This document shows positions 1 through 4,854 of a stretch of DNA of 8,740 nt, piece after piece. Every line of letters begins with the position of its first letter. Positions within the stretch are counted from its first letter, which is position 1. The notes beneath the pieces were generated by a model. It made no database searches. It was not told the DNA's origin and was given only the letters and a program-made list of their open reading frames with translations. The stretch covers positions 1 through 8,740 of the forward strand of contig CAMDMO010000066.1 of NCBI GenBank assembly GCA_945902255.1, given 5' to 3'. Position numbers and translations under genes: made by a program. The stretch comes from Rickettsia typhi. GTDB taxonomy: Bacteria > Pseudomonadota > Alphaproteobacteria > Rickettsiales > UBA1997.

Positions 1-72
1 AGAGAAACTGAGAAGTTGAGGGAGGCTATAAAAAATAGGATCTCAAACTTGAAAAGTGCTATGATTAGCTAA
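1..72 (+). CDS. C-terminal end of an unrecognised protein (partial)
   Basis: Frame 1 is open from the window edge to TAA at 70-72 and gives 23 residues, RETEKLREAIKNRISNLKSA then MIS. The peptide is charged and reads as the end of an amphipathic helix. It uses AGG, ATA, GAG and AAG codons, as does the unknown gene at the other end of the window. A hairpin with a T run follows at once, which supports this being a real gene end. The family cannot be recognised from so short a piece. A chance open frame is the alternative, since 72 bases without a stop is weak evidence by itself. Confidence 0.4.
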   Translation, partial: RETEKLREAIKNRISNLKSAMIS

Positions 73-120
73 GCCCATGGTTTTGAAAGCCAAAGTTCTT
101 ATGGGCGCTAAACCTTTTTT
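73..120 (+). terminator. Possible intrinsic terminator after the left-edge gene
   Basis: GCCCAT at 73-78 is complementary to ATGGGC at 101-106, starting just after the TAA at 70-72. A run of six T follows at 115-120. The loop is long (22 nt) and eight bases separate stem and T run, so this is a weak candidate. Its place directly behind a stop codon is the best support. Confidence 0.35.
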
Positions 121-203
121 CATTGGTTAGTTTTTGCTGACCTCAGATCTTAAATCTTCCACTAATTTCTGGAGTTAGTTCTCTATTTGAATATCTGCAG
201 GCA

Positions 204-225
204 CCGCCAGACAGGATTCTGGCGG
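204..225. repeat. 7-bp inverted repeat overlapping the tRNA-Asp 3' end
   Basis: CCGCCAG at 204-210 and CTGGCGG at 219-225 are perfect inverted copies around an 8-nt loop. The right arm covers the last acceptor-stem bases, discriminator and CCA end of tRNA-Asp (minus strand). In the tRNA precursor this hairpin would compete with the acceptor stem. No T run follows on the minus strand, so it is not a standard terminator. Confidence 0.6.
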
Positions 226-296
226 GAGTGACGGGACTCGAACCCGCGACCTCTTGCGTGACAGGCAAGCGCTCTAACCAACTGAGCTACACCCCC
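220..296 (-). tRNA. tRNA-Asp (anticodon GTC)
   Basis: The minus strand folds as a complete cloverleaf of 77 nt including an encoded CCA (220-222). The acceptor stem GGGGGTG (296-290) pairs with CACTCCC (230-224), with one G-U pair at the fourth position, and the discriminator base is G (223). The anticodon stem CTTGC/GCAAG encloses the loop CTGTCAC, giving anticodon GTC (260-262 on the plus strand) for aspartate codons GAC and GAT. The T arm contains GGTTCGAGTCC. It lies 29 bp downstream of tRNA-Val on the same strand, so the two are probably co-transcribed. An inverted copy of its last bases lies just beyond its 3' end. Confidence 0.97.
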
Positions 297-325
297 ATAA
301 GGGAAGAAAAACTTTAATTTTATAA

Positions 326-401
326 TGGTGGGTGATGACAGGCTCGAACTGCCGACCCTCTCCTTGTAAGGGAGATGCTCTACCAACTGAGCTAATCACC
401 C
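326..401 (-). tRNA. tRNA-Val (anticodon TAC)
   Basis: This is a complete 76-nt cloverleaf on the minus strand with encoded CCA (326-328). The acceptor stem GGGTGAT (401-395) pairs perfectly with ATCACCC (336-330), and the discriminator is A (329). The anticodon stem TCTCC/GGAGA encloses CTTACAA, giving anticodon TAC (366-368 on the plus strand), which reads GTA and, by wobble, other valine codons. It is the first gene of a Val-Asp tRNA pair. Its first ten bases together with its upstream leader are duplicated at 542-610. No clear -35/-10 pair is visible upstream of position 401. Confidence 0.97.
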
Positions 402-458
402 ATAAATAAAATGTAAAACACATTTCGTTGCTTTTCTCGCTTTCGCTCGAAGACAACT
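392..458. repeat. tRNA-Val leader repeat, copy A (with the intact tRNA)
   Basis: This segment contains the first ten bases of tRNA-Val (392-401) and 57 bp of upstream sequence ending GAAGACAACT. It recurs at 542-610 in the same orientation, with a 2-bp insertion and one substitution as the visible differences. It contains the semi-palindromic CTCGCTTTCGCTCG (436-449). Confidence 0.85.
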
Positions 459-494
459 CATGTCTGGGTTCGCGTCGCTTGCGCTCCTAAACCC

Positions 495-541
495 GTTTTA
501 AACTAAAATCGATTATTAATCGATTTCTTAACGTTTAAAAC
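495..541. repeat. Nested inverted repeat (AT-rich hairpin)
   Basis: An outer pair GTTTTAAAC (495-503) and GTTTAAAAC (533-541) encloses an inner perfect pair AAATCGATTA (506-515) and TAATCGATTT (517-526) around a single T. Together they form an extended hairpin that lies exactly between the two tRNA-leader repeats. No T-run context suggests terminator function, so a repeat-element remnant is more likely. Confidence 0.65.
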
Positions 542-610
542 CTAATCACCCATAAATAAAATGTAAAACACTCATTTCGTTGCTTTTCTCGCTTGCGCTC
601 GAAGACAACT
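542..610. repeat. tRNA-Val leader repeat, copy B (orphan)
   Basis: This is a second copy of 392-458 that includes the first ten bases of tRNA-Val (542-551 equals 392-401) but not the rest of the tRNA. It differs from copy A by the insertion of two bases near 572 and one T-to-G change near 594. It looks like the product of a tandem duplication whose second tRNA body was lost or never included. Confidence 0.85.
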
Positions 611-727
611 TAGAAAACGACTATCGATTTTTTAAATGATTGAAAATCTATAAATAAAAAAGCAGATTTCCCTATTATGAACTACGGTGTTTTTTATTTC
701 AATTTAAAAAATAAAAAACTTTCAAAT

Positions 728-763
728 AAAAAACCCTTATACGAATTCGCATAAGGGTTTTCT
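728..763 (-). terminator. Intrinsic terminator of hup
   Basis: AAAACCCTTAT (730-740) and ATAAGGGTTTT (751-761) form a perfect 11-bp stem. The 10-nt loop contains CGAATTCG and can extend the stem with one mismatch. On the minus strand the stem is followed by a T run, giving a strong intrinsic terminator 13 bp or so past the hup stop codon. The flanking A and T runs also make it usable from the plus strand. Confidence 0.88.
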
Positions 764-775
764 TAATTCTGTAAA

Positions 776-1048
776 TTATTTTACAGAATCTTTTAAAGCT
801 TTGCCAGCAGCAAATTTAACTCTTTTAGAGGCTTTGATTTGGATTTCTTTGCCAGTTTGAGGGTTACGTCCTTTTCTAGCAGCAGTTTTAACTACTTTAA
901 AAGTACCGAAACCGATCAAAGTAACAACGTCACCTTTTTTAAGTGCTTTTGTAGTAGCTTTTAAGAAAGCTTCTAAAGCTGCGCCGGCATCTTTTTGAGA
1001 TAATCCAGTTTGATTAGCAATTTCTTTTACTAAGTCTGTTTTGTGCAT
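776..1048 (-). CDS. hup: DNA-binding protein HU
   Basis: The product is 90 residues, the usual length of HU, a small dimeric nucleoid protein that bends and compacts DNA. The N-terminal helices start MHKTDLVKEI, the central signature GFGTF is at 46-50, and the DNA-intercalating arm GRNPQTG with its conserved proline is at 60-66. It ends KALKDSVK, as most HU proteins do. The spacing and arm favour HU over IHF, although the two families are close. The ATG at 1046-1048 has a weak purine tract (AAAGAGA) upstream. The gene is followed by a strong intrinsic terminator (728-763). The 162-bp spacer (1049-1210) to fthC should hold its promoter, but only weak hexamers were seen. Because no terminator is visible after fthC, read-through from the upstream operon is possible. 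Confidence 0.95.
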   Translation of the reverse strand: MHKTDLVKEIANQTGLSQKDAGAALEAFLKATTKALKKGDVVTLIGFGTFKVVKTAARKGRNPQTGKEIQIKASKRVKFAAGKALKDSVK

Positions 1049-1210
1049 TGTGAGATCTCTTTTTAATTAATAATTGAAAACTAAACATGTTGTGAGATAG
1101 CTTGAAAACTAACGCCACAGCAATGTTGGGGCAAAAACTATATAGAATATTTTTTAAAGCAACTATTAATTTATAAAAAATATAAAATATTTACTGTGTA
1201 TCAGAATAGA

Positions 1211-1813
1211 TCATTGCTGGCTCGCCGAAAAAATCATGCTTTCTGTGGCAATAAAATCAAGCTTTTGGTCGGTTTTTTCTATTGGCAGAGCTTCATGAGA
1301 CCTTTGAAAATCATAGGCTAGACCAATAGTTATAATTTTTAATTTTTGATTTTTGTAAAATTCGATAGTTCGATCAAAAAACCCCCCGCCCATACCCAGT
1401 CTTGCTAGAGAGGAATCAAAAGCTAAAAGTGGTAAAATTAATATATTAGGTAAAATATTTTCACCATTTATAGGTTCTAAGAGCTTTGGATAAAAGGAGT
1501 TAGGCTTAAAAGATTGATTATTTTGTGCTAAAATAAAATTTAATGGAAAATTTTTTTGAATTATTTTTGGATAAGAAAATTTTATATTATTTTTTGCAAA
1601 ATATTCAGCAAGCCCATCACAAGATACTTCTCCGCTTGAAGATAGATAAATAGAAAAAATTTCTTTTGAGTTTTTGTGATAAATTTTTGGCAGTAAATTA
1701 GTGATAAAATTTTTTGTAATTTCTTTAGATTTTTGGGTGATTTCATCTTGGTTTAAAGATAGCCTTTTTTCTTTAAAAATCTTTCTTAATGCTTGTTTTT
1801 CTAAGGTTAGCAC
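1211..1813 (-). CDS. fthC: 5-formyltetrahydrofolate cyclo-ligase (MTHFS)
   Basis: The 200-residue product matches the length and layout of the MTHFS family (also named ygfA or fau), cytosolic enzymes that convert 5-formyl-THF to 5,10-methenyl-THF using ATP. Visible marks are the basic N-terminal helix (residues 5-17, EKQALRKIFKEKR), the GEV segment at 61-63, the glycine-rich motif RLGMGGGFFDRT at 138-149, which corresponds to the family's R-G-G-G-Y-DR loop, and the C-terminal DQKLDFIATE (182-191). The start is GTG at 1811-1813: an in-frame stop lies just upstream and no ATG lies between. Only two bases separate it from the zapA stop, and no Shine-Dalgarno is visible, so translation is probably coupled to zapA. 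The zapA-fthC link is widespread in proteobacteria. Here the usual gap that houses 6S RNA in many species is absent. Confidence 0.93.
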   Translation of the reverse strand: MLTLEKQALRKIFKEKRLSLNQDEITQKSKEITKNFITNLLPKIYHKNSKEIFSIYLSSSGEVSCDGLAEYFAKNNIKFSYPKIIQKNFPLNFILAQNNQSFKPNSFYPKLLEPINGENILPNILILPLLAFDSSLARLGMGGGFFDRTIEFYKNQKLKIITIGLAYDFQRSHEALPIEKTDQKLDFIATESMIFSASQQ

Positions 1814-1815
1814 GC

Positions 1816-2157
1816 TTAATAATTTTTAACTTTATTGGTAAGGTTATCTATATAGTTAGCAATATTTTCCATATTTTCGCTAACTGCGTCGCGCAAGTCT
1901 TGATCGTTTAATTCAGAGGCTTCCAAAGCTTCTTCTTCACTATTATTTTTCATCATTTTTTGTTCTAACTCATCTTCCATCATTAAAGCAGTGGTTAATA
2001 ATAAAGATTTTTCATCATTATTTCTAGAAGTAATAGCAAGCTTATTAACCCTTTGATTTAGCTTCTCGGCAAGGCGCAATAATTTTTCCTTATTACTTTG
2101 AGGGCAGGGAATTTTATAGTGAGATTTGCCAACTGAAACCTCAATTAGCGTTATCAT
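1816..2157 (-). CDS. zapA: Cell division protein ZapA
   Basis: With the start at ATG 2155-2157 the protein has 113 residues, typical for ZapA, which bundles FtsZ protofilaments at midcell. It begins MITLIEVSVGKSHYKIPC, matching the N-terminal beta region of the family. The helix EKLLRLAEKLNQRVNKL (residues 24-40) and then SLLLTTALMMEDELEQKM follow, with a long charged helix to the C-terminus that would form the dimeric coiled coil. The open frame extends upstream to an ATG ending at 2214, but those extra residues (KPLRKTYQTLKKLLQ) lie over the preceding gene and have no place in the family. ATG 2164-2166 is a possible alternative. A weak GAAG lies before the chosen start. It overlaps the upstream coiled-coil gene by 17 bp and ends two bases before fthC. 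Confidence 0.88.
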   Translation of the reverse strand: MITLIEVSVGKSHYKIPCPQSNKEKLLRLAEKLNQRVNKLAITSRNNDEKSLLLTTALMMEDELEQKMMKNNSEEEALEASELNDQDLRDAVSENMENIANYIDNLTNKVKNY

Positions 2158-2539
2158 ATTCTTCATTTGTAATAGTTTTTTCAATGTTTGATAAGTCTTT
2201 CTCAATGGCTTCAATTAAGTTAGAACCTTGTTTGCGAAACAAGTTAATTTTTTCGGCAAACATTTTATTTTTTTCTCTTAGAAATTCTATTTCAACTCCA
2301 GTTTCGGCAAGATTTTGCTGAAGTCGATTTATTTCTAAATTCAGATCTTCAATTGTTGCGGCTTGCTCATCTATCTTTGCATATAGACCGTCTTCATCAT
2401 CTTGATTTGAATTGGTCATTTTATTTTGAAAAGCAACTTCTTGAATTTTTTGCTTTATGCTTTTGTCTAAATTTAACAGTGAGTTTGAAAGTTTTTTGCG
2501 TGCTTTTTCAAAACGAATTTCAGAATTGTCATTTTGCAT
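2141..2539 (-). CDS. Coiled-coil protein, candidate ZauP (ZapA upstream protein)
   Basis: The 132-residue acidic product has no signal peptide or membrane segment. It has a basic N-terminal helix (residues 9-33) and, from about 52 to 120, a long coiled coil rich in E, L, I and N (for example IEDLNLEINRLQQNL at 63-77 and LREKNKMFAEKINL at 87-100). In Caulobacter a coiled-coil protein called ZauP is encoded directly upstream of ZapA, binds it and helps focus the Z-ring; many alphaproteobacteria have a similar small coiled-coil gene here. Assignment rests on position and coiled-coil character, since such sequences diverge too fast to identify by eye. Its TGA (2141-2143) lies inside zapA, and its ATG starts two bases after the argJ stop without a clear Shine-Dalgarno, so it is coupled on both sides. 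Confidence 0.72.
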   Translation of the reverse strand: MQNDNSEIRFEKARKKLSNSLLNLDKSIKQKIQEVAFQNKMTNSNQDDEDGLYAKIDEQAATIEDLNLEINRLQQNLAETGVEIEFLREKNKMFAEKINLFRKQGSNLIEAIEKDLSNIEKTITNEEYDNAN

Positions 2540-2541
2540 TT

Positions 2542-3747
2542 TTAGCTACGATAATCTTTGTTAATTTTGATATATTCTTCATTAAGATCACAAGTCCATA
2601 TTGTGGCTTTATGATTGATGTGATCTGAATTTAACCCTAAATCAACCGTGATAGTTACTTCTGAATTTTTTAAATATTCGTGAACTAATTTTTCATTATA
2701 ATCTGGATGTTTTGCACCATCTTTAGTGAGTTGATATTCGCCAATTTTTACAATGATTTTTTTTGGAGATGTTTCAAAGCAAGATTTTCCAACCGCCATT
2801 ACAATTCTTCCCCAATTTGGGTCACAGCCAGCAATAGCAGTCTTTACCAGCGGAGAATTGCCGATTGCAAATGCAACTTCTTTGGCTTGCTGTTTGTTAT
2901 TTGATCCAACAACTGTAATTTCAATTAATTTTTTTGCACCTTCGCCATCAACAACAACCATCTTCGCCAATGCAAGCATAATCTCGCTTAAAGTGGCTTT
3001 GAAGTTTTGTAAATCTTCATCAAATGGATCTGAAATTAATTCGTTATTTGCGGTTTTGGTGGCAAAAAGTAAAACGGTGTCGTTAGTTGAGGTGTCTGAA
3101 TCAACGGTGATTGAGTTGAAGGTGTCTTCGGTTATTTCTTTTAATAAAATTGATAAAGCGGCGGAAGAAATATTGGCGTCAGTAAAAATATAGCCAAGCA
3201 TAGTTGCCATGTTGGGAGCTATCATTCCAGAGCCTTTGGCAAATCCGGTAATAGTAATTTCTTTATCTTTAATTTTGCAGGTTTTGGAAATTAATTTTTG
3301 TTTAGTGTCGGTGGTCATTATTGCCTTTGAGGCCTTGTCCCACGATAGTTCGTTTAATGTTGCATTTTTTACTAAATCTGGAATTGCGCTAGTAATTAAC
3401 TCGTGTTTTAGAGTTTCGCCAATTACGCCAGTTGAAGAAACAAATATTTTTTTCTCATCACATTTTAATTCTTCGGCAATTTTTTTAACTGTTGCTTTAA
3501 CTGCGTCTTCACCAGCTTGACCAGTGAAAGCATTGGCATTTCCAGCATTAACAATTAAAGCTTTTGCTGTGCCATGTGAGATATTTTTTTTACACCAAGA
3601 AACTGGTGCCGCAGGCATTGAAGATTTAGTGAAAACTCCGGCAACGCTGGCTTCTTGTTCGAAAGTTATTAGAAGCAGATCATCGCGATTTTTATATTTA
3701 ATTCCGCAATTTGTGGTGGCAATTTTTACGCCTTTGATTTGATTCAT
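2542..3747 (-). CDS. argJ: Bifunctional ornithine acetyltransferase / N-acetylglutamate synthase
   Basis: The 401-residue product is full length for ArgJ, which moves the acetyl group from N-acetylornithine to glutamate in the cyclic arginine pathway and may also use acetyl-CoA. Visible motifs are GVFTKS (37-42), IVNAGNANAFTG (65-76), the oxyanion-hole segment SSTGVIGE (104-111), and GSGMIAPNMATMLGYIFTD (172-190). The last contains the autoproteolysis site between Ala181 and Thr182; Thr182 becomes the nucleophile and the N-terminus of the beta chain. CDPNWGRI (308-315) and the ending YIKINKDYRS (392-401) are also canonical. All key residues appear intact. It is the first gene of a tight minus-strand operon, with the zauP-like gene starting two bases after its stop. 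The start ATG (3745-3747) lies only six bases past a -10-like TATAAC, suggesting a leaderless mRNA. Confidence 0.96.
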   Translation of the reverse strand: MNQIKGVKIATTNCGIKYKNRDDLLLITFEQEASVAGVFTKSSMPAAPVSWCKKNISHGTAKALIVNAGNANAFTGQAGEDAVKATVKKIAEELKCDEKKIFVSSTGVIGETLKHELITSAIPDLVKNATLNELSWDKASKAIMTTDTKQKLISKTCKIKDKEITITGFAKGSGMIAPNMATMLGYIFTDANISSAALSILLKEITEDTFNSITVDSDTSTNDTVLLFATKTANNELISDPFDEDLQNFKATLSEIMLALAKMVVVDGEGAKKLIEITVVGSNNKQQAKEVAFAIGNSPLVKTAIAGCDPNWGRIVMAVGKSCFETSPKKIIVKIGEYQLTKDGAKHPDYNEKLVHEYLKNSEVTITVDLGLNSDHINHKATIWTCDLNEEYIKINKDYRS

Positions 3748-3753
3748 GTTTTT

Positions 3754-3782
3754 GTTATATTTTTTATGTGAGGCGTAGTTAA
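3754..3782 (-). promoter_or_regulatory. Predicted argJ operon promoter (leaderless type)
   Basis: On the minus strand TTAACT (3777-3782, four of six to the -35 consensus) is followed by a 17-bp spacer and TATAAC (3754-3759, five of six to the -10 consensus). Only AAAAAC separates the -10 box from the argJ ATG, so initiation at the usual 7 bp would start the mRNA at or next to the A of the start codon. Confidence 0.5.
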
Positions 3783-3837
3783 TGAAGCATGTTCAATAAC
3801 TACAATATCATTTTATCTTAAGTTCTCACTATAATCT

Positions 3838-3951
3838 TTAAGTTGTCACCCCGTCGAATGACGGGGTCCATCTGGTCGAGAATTCTCAATTTAATTTAAA
3901 ATTGAAATCTTGACGAAATGGACCCCGTCATTCGACGGGGTGACAACTTAA
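3838..3951. repeat. 114-bp palindromic repeat element with 34-bp perfect arms
   Basis: Positions 3838-3871 are the exact reverse complement of 3918-3951. Each arm contains its own perfect 8-bp hairpin, ACCCCGTC/GACGGGGT with a 4-nt loop, so the element can form either one long hairpin or two small ones. The central part continues as an imperfect stem and closes with CAATTT (3887-3892) and AAATTG (3899-3904). It lies between the 3' end of trpA and the argJ promoter. Its arms are far more GC-rich than the surroundings. It carries no coding sequence and resembles the palindromic intergenic repeats found in many alphaproteobacterial genomes. No T run follows on the minus strand, so any role in ending trpBA transcripts is uncertain. 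Confidence 0.9.
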
Positions 3952-3990
3952 ATTGGGGTGACAACTTAAATTAAGGTGACAGCTTGAGAC
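3937..3990. repeat. 18-bp tandem repeat at the edge of the palindrome
   Basis: GGGGTGACAACTTAAATT occurs twice in perfect tandem (3937-3954 and 3955-3972) and is followed by a degenerate third unit with AGGTGACAGCTTGAG (3975-3989). The first unit overlaps the outer end of the right palindrome arm, so the array probably grew by slippage of the element's terminus. Confidence 0.85.
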
Positions 3991-4032
3991 TGTAACAATA
4001 AATAGTACCAGAGCTTATAGATCTCTAGCGTC

Positions 4033-4854
4033 CTAATTTTTAATTGCTTGCGAAAATTCTGCAACTTTTTTCAAAGTTATTTCCACAATTTCTGTTTGCG
4101 ATTTTTTGGCGGAAAAACTTTCGTCGATTTCTTTTACAAAAGCTGATCCAACCACAATTCCATCTGCGCCAATTTTAGCGAATTCGGCCGCTTGTTTTGG
4201 CTCTTTAATTCCAAAGCCAATTACGGTTGGAAGATTAGAATTGTTGCGAATTTTTTGTAAATTAATTTTATTTTCTTCTATTTTAGCAAGCTTAGTGCCT
4301 GTAATTCCAAGCATTGAAATTAAATATGAAAATCCACTAGTACGAGTGGTAATTTTTTTAATTCTATCTTCGCCTGTAGTGGGCGCAATTAGGCTAATTA
4401 AATCAATATTTATATTAGATTTTTTACTAAAAGAAAAAATTTCTTCATTTTCTTCAAACGGCAAATCAACAATTAAAACGCCGTCAACTCCTGAAGCAGA
4501 AGCATCTTGAAAGAATTTTTCATAACCATATTTAAAAATAGGATTAAAATAACTCATTAAAGCAATCGGTGTTTCTTGATTGGTTTTTCTAAATTCTTCA
4601 ACCATTAATAAAGTTTTTTTCAAACTTGCGCCATTTTTAATAGCGCGCTTTGAGGCGTTTTCAATCAACGGGCCATCGCCAGCAGGATCTAAAAATGGAA
4701 TTCCTAATTCAATTATATCAGCACCAGCTTTTGGCAGGCCTTTTAAAATTTCAAGCGAAGTGTTGTAATTAGGGTCTCCAGCGCAAATATAGGCAACAAA
4801 AGCGCATTGTTTTTTTGTTTTTAATTCTAAAAATTTTTCTGTAATTCTGCTCAT
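4033..4854 (-). CDS. trpA: Tryptophan synthase alpha subunit
   Basis: The 273-residue product is a full-length TrpA, the cytosolic TIM-barrel subunit that cleaves indole-3-glycerol phosphate to indole and glyceraldehyde 3-phosphate and passes indole to TrpB. The catalytic Glu49 lies in IIELGIPF (47-54) and Asp60 in DPAGDGP (56-62), at the same numbering as in Salmonella. The phosphate-binding region is visible as TVIGFGI and GIVVGSAFV. The loop reads FLDPAGDGP where most relatives have F-S-D-P-x-A-D-G-P, and the N-terminal motif reads YICAGDP rather than Y-x-T-A-G-D-P; both are conservative departures and the enzyme should work. Its ATG overlaps the trpB stop as ATGA (4851-4854), so the two are translationally coupled. 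No clear terminator follows; the palindrome at 3838-3951 comes next. Confidence 0.96.
   Translation of the reverse strand: MSRITEKFLELKTKKQCAFVAYICAGDPNYNTSLEILKGLPKAGADIIELGIPFLDPAGDGPLIENASKRAIKNGASLKKTLLMVEEFRKTNQETPIALMSYFNPIFKYGYEKFFQDASASGVDGVLIVDLPFEENEEIFSFSKKSNINIDLISLIAPTTGEDRIKKITTRTSGFSYLISMLGITGTKLAKIEENKINLQKIRNNSNLPTVIGFGIKEPKQAAEFAKIGADGIVVGSAFVKEIDESFSAKKSQTEIVEITLKKVAEFSQAIKN

Larger units (their letters stand above)
402..775. other. Gene-free, repeat-rich spacer between tRNA-Val and hup
   Basis: No plausible gene was found here on either strand. The stretch contains the two tRNA-leader repeats, three copies of a TCGCTTKCGCTC motif (437-448, 475-486, 589-600), a small GGGTT/AACCC inverted repeat (466-470 and 490-494), a larger one at 495-541, and the hup terminator at 728-763. 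Positions 611-727 are very AT-rich with nothing recognisable. The promoter of the tRNA pair should lie in the part nearest 402, but no convincing hexamers were seen. Confidence 0.7.

Noticed and set aside
204..225. Integration attachment site at the tRNA-Asp 3' end
   Set aside because: The copied bases are inverted rather than direct, only 7 bp long, and no integrase gene is present.
183..456. Minus-strand open frames of 60-67 codons across the tRNA genes
   Set aside because: They translate the two tRNA genes themselves (VAQLVRALACHARGRGFESR-type peptides are a familiar tRNA artefact).
1814..1815. 6S RNA gene between zapA and fthC
   Set aside because: In many proteobacteria 6S RNA lies at this junction, but here only two bases separate the genes, and nothing like it was seen in 1049-1210.
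2158..2214. Longer zapA start at the ATG ending at 2214
   Set aside because: The added 19 residues overlap the upstream coiled-coil gene and do not fit the ZapA N-terminus, which begins at the ITLIEVSVG strand.
2707..3742. Plus-strand open frames of 65-146 codons opposite argJ
   Set aside because: They are antisense shadows of a well-supported full-length argJ; the low number of stops follows from AT-rich codon choice on the coding strand.
3937..3990. CRISPR-like array
   Set aside because: The 18-bp units are directly adjacent without spacers and only two are exact; this is a simple tandem repeat.
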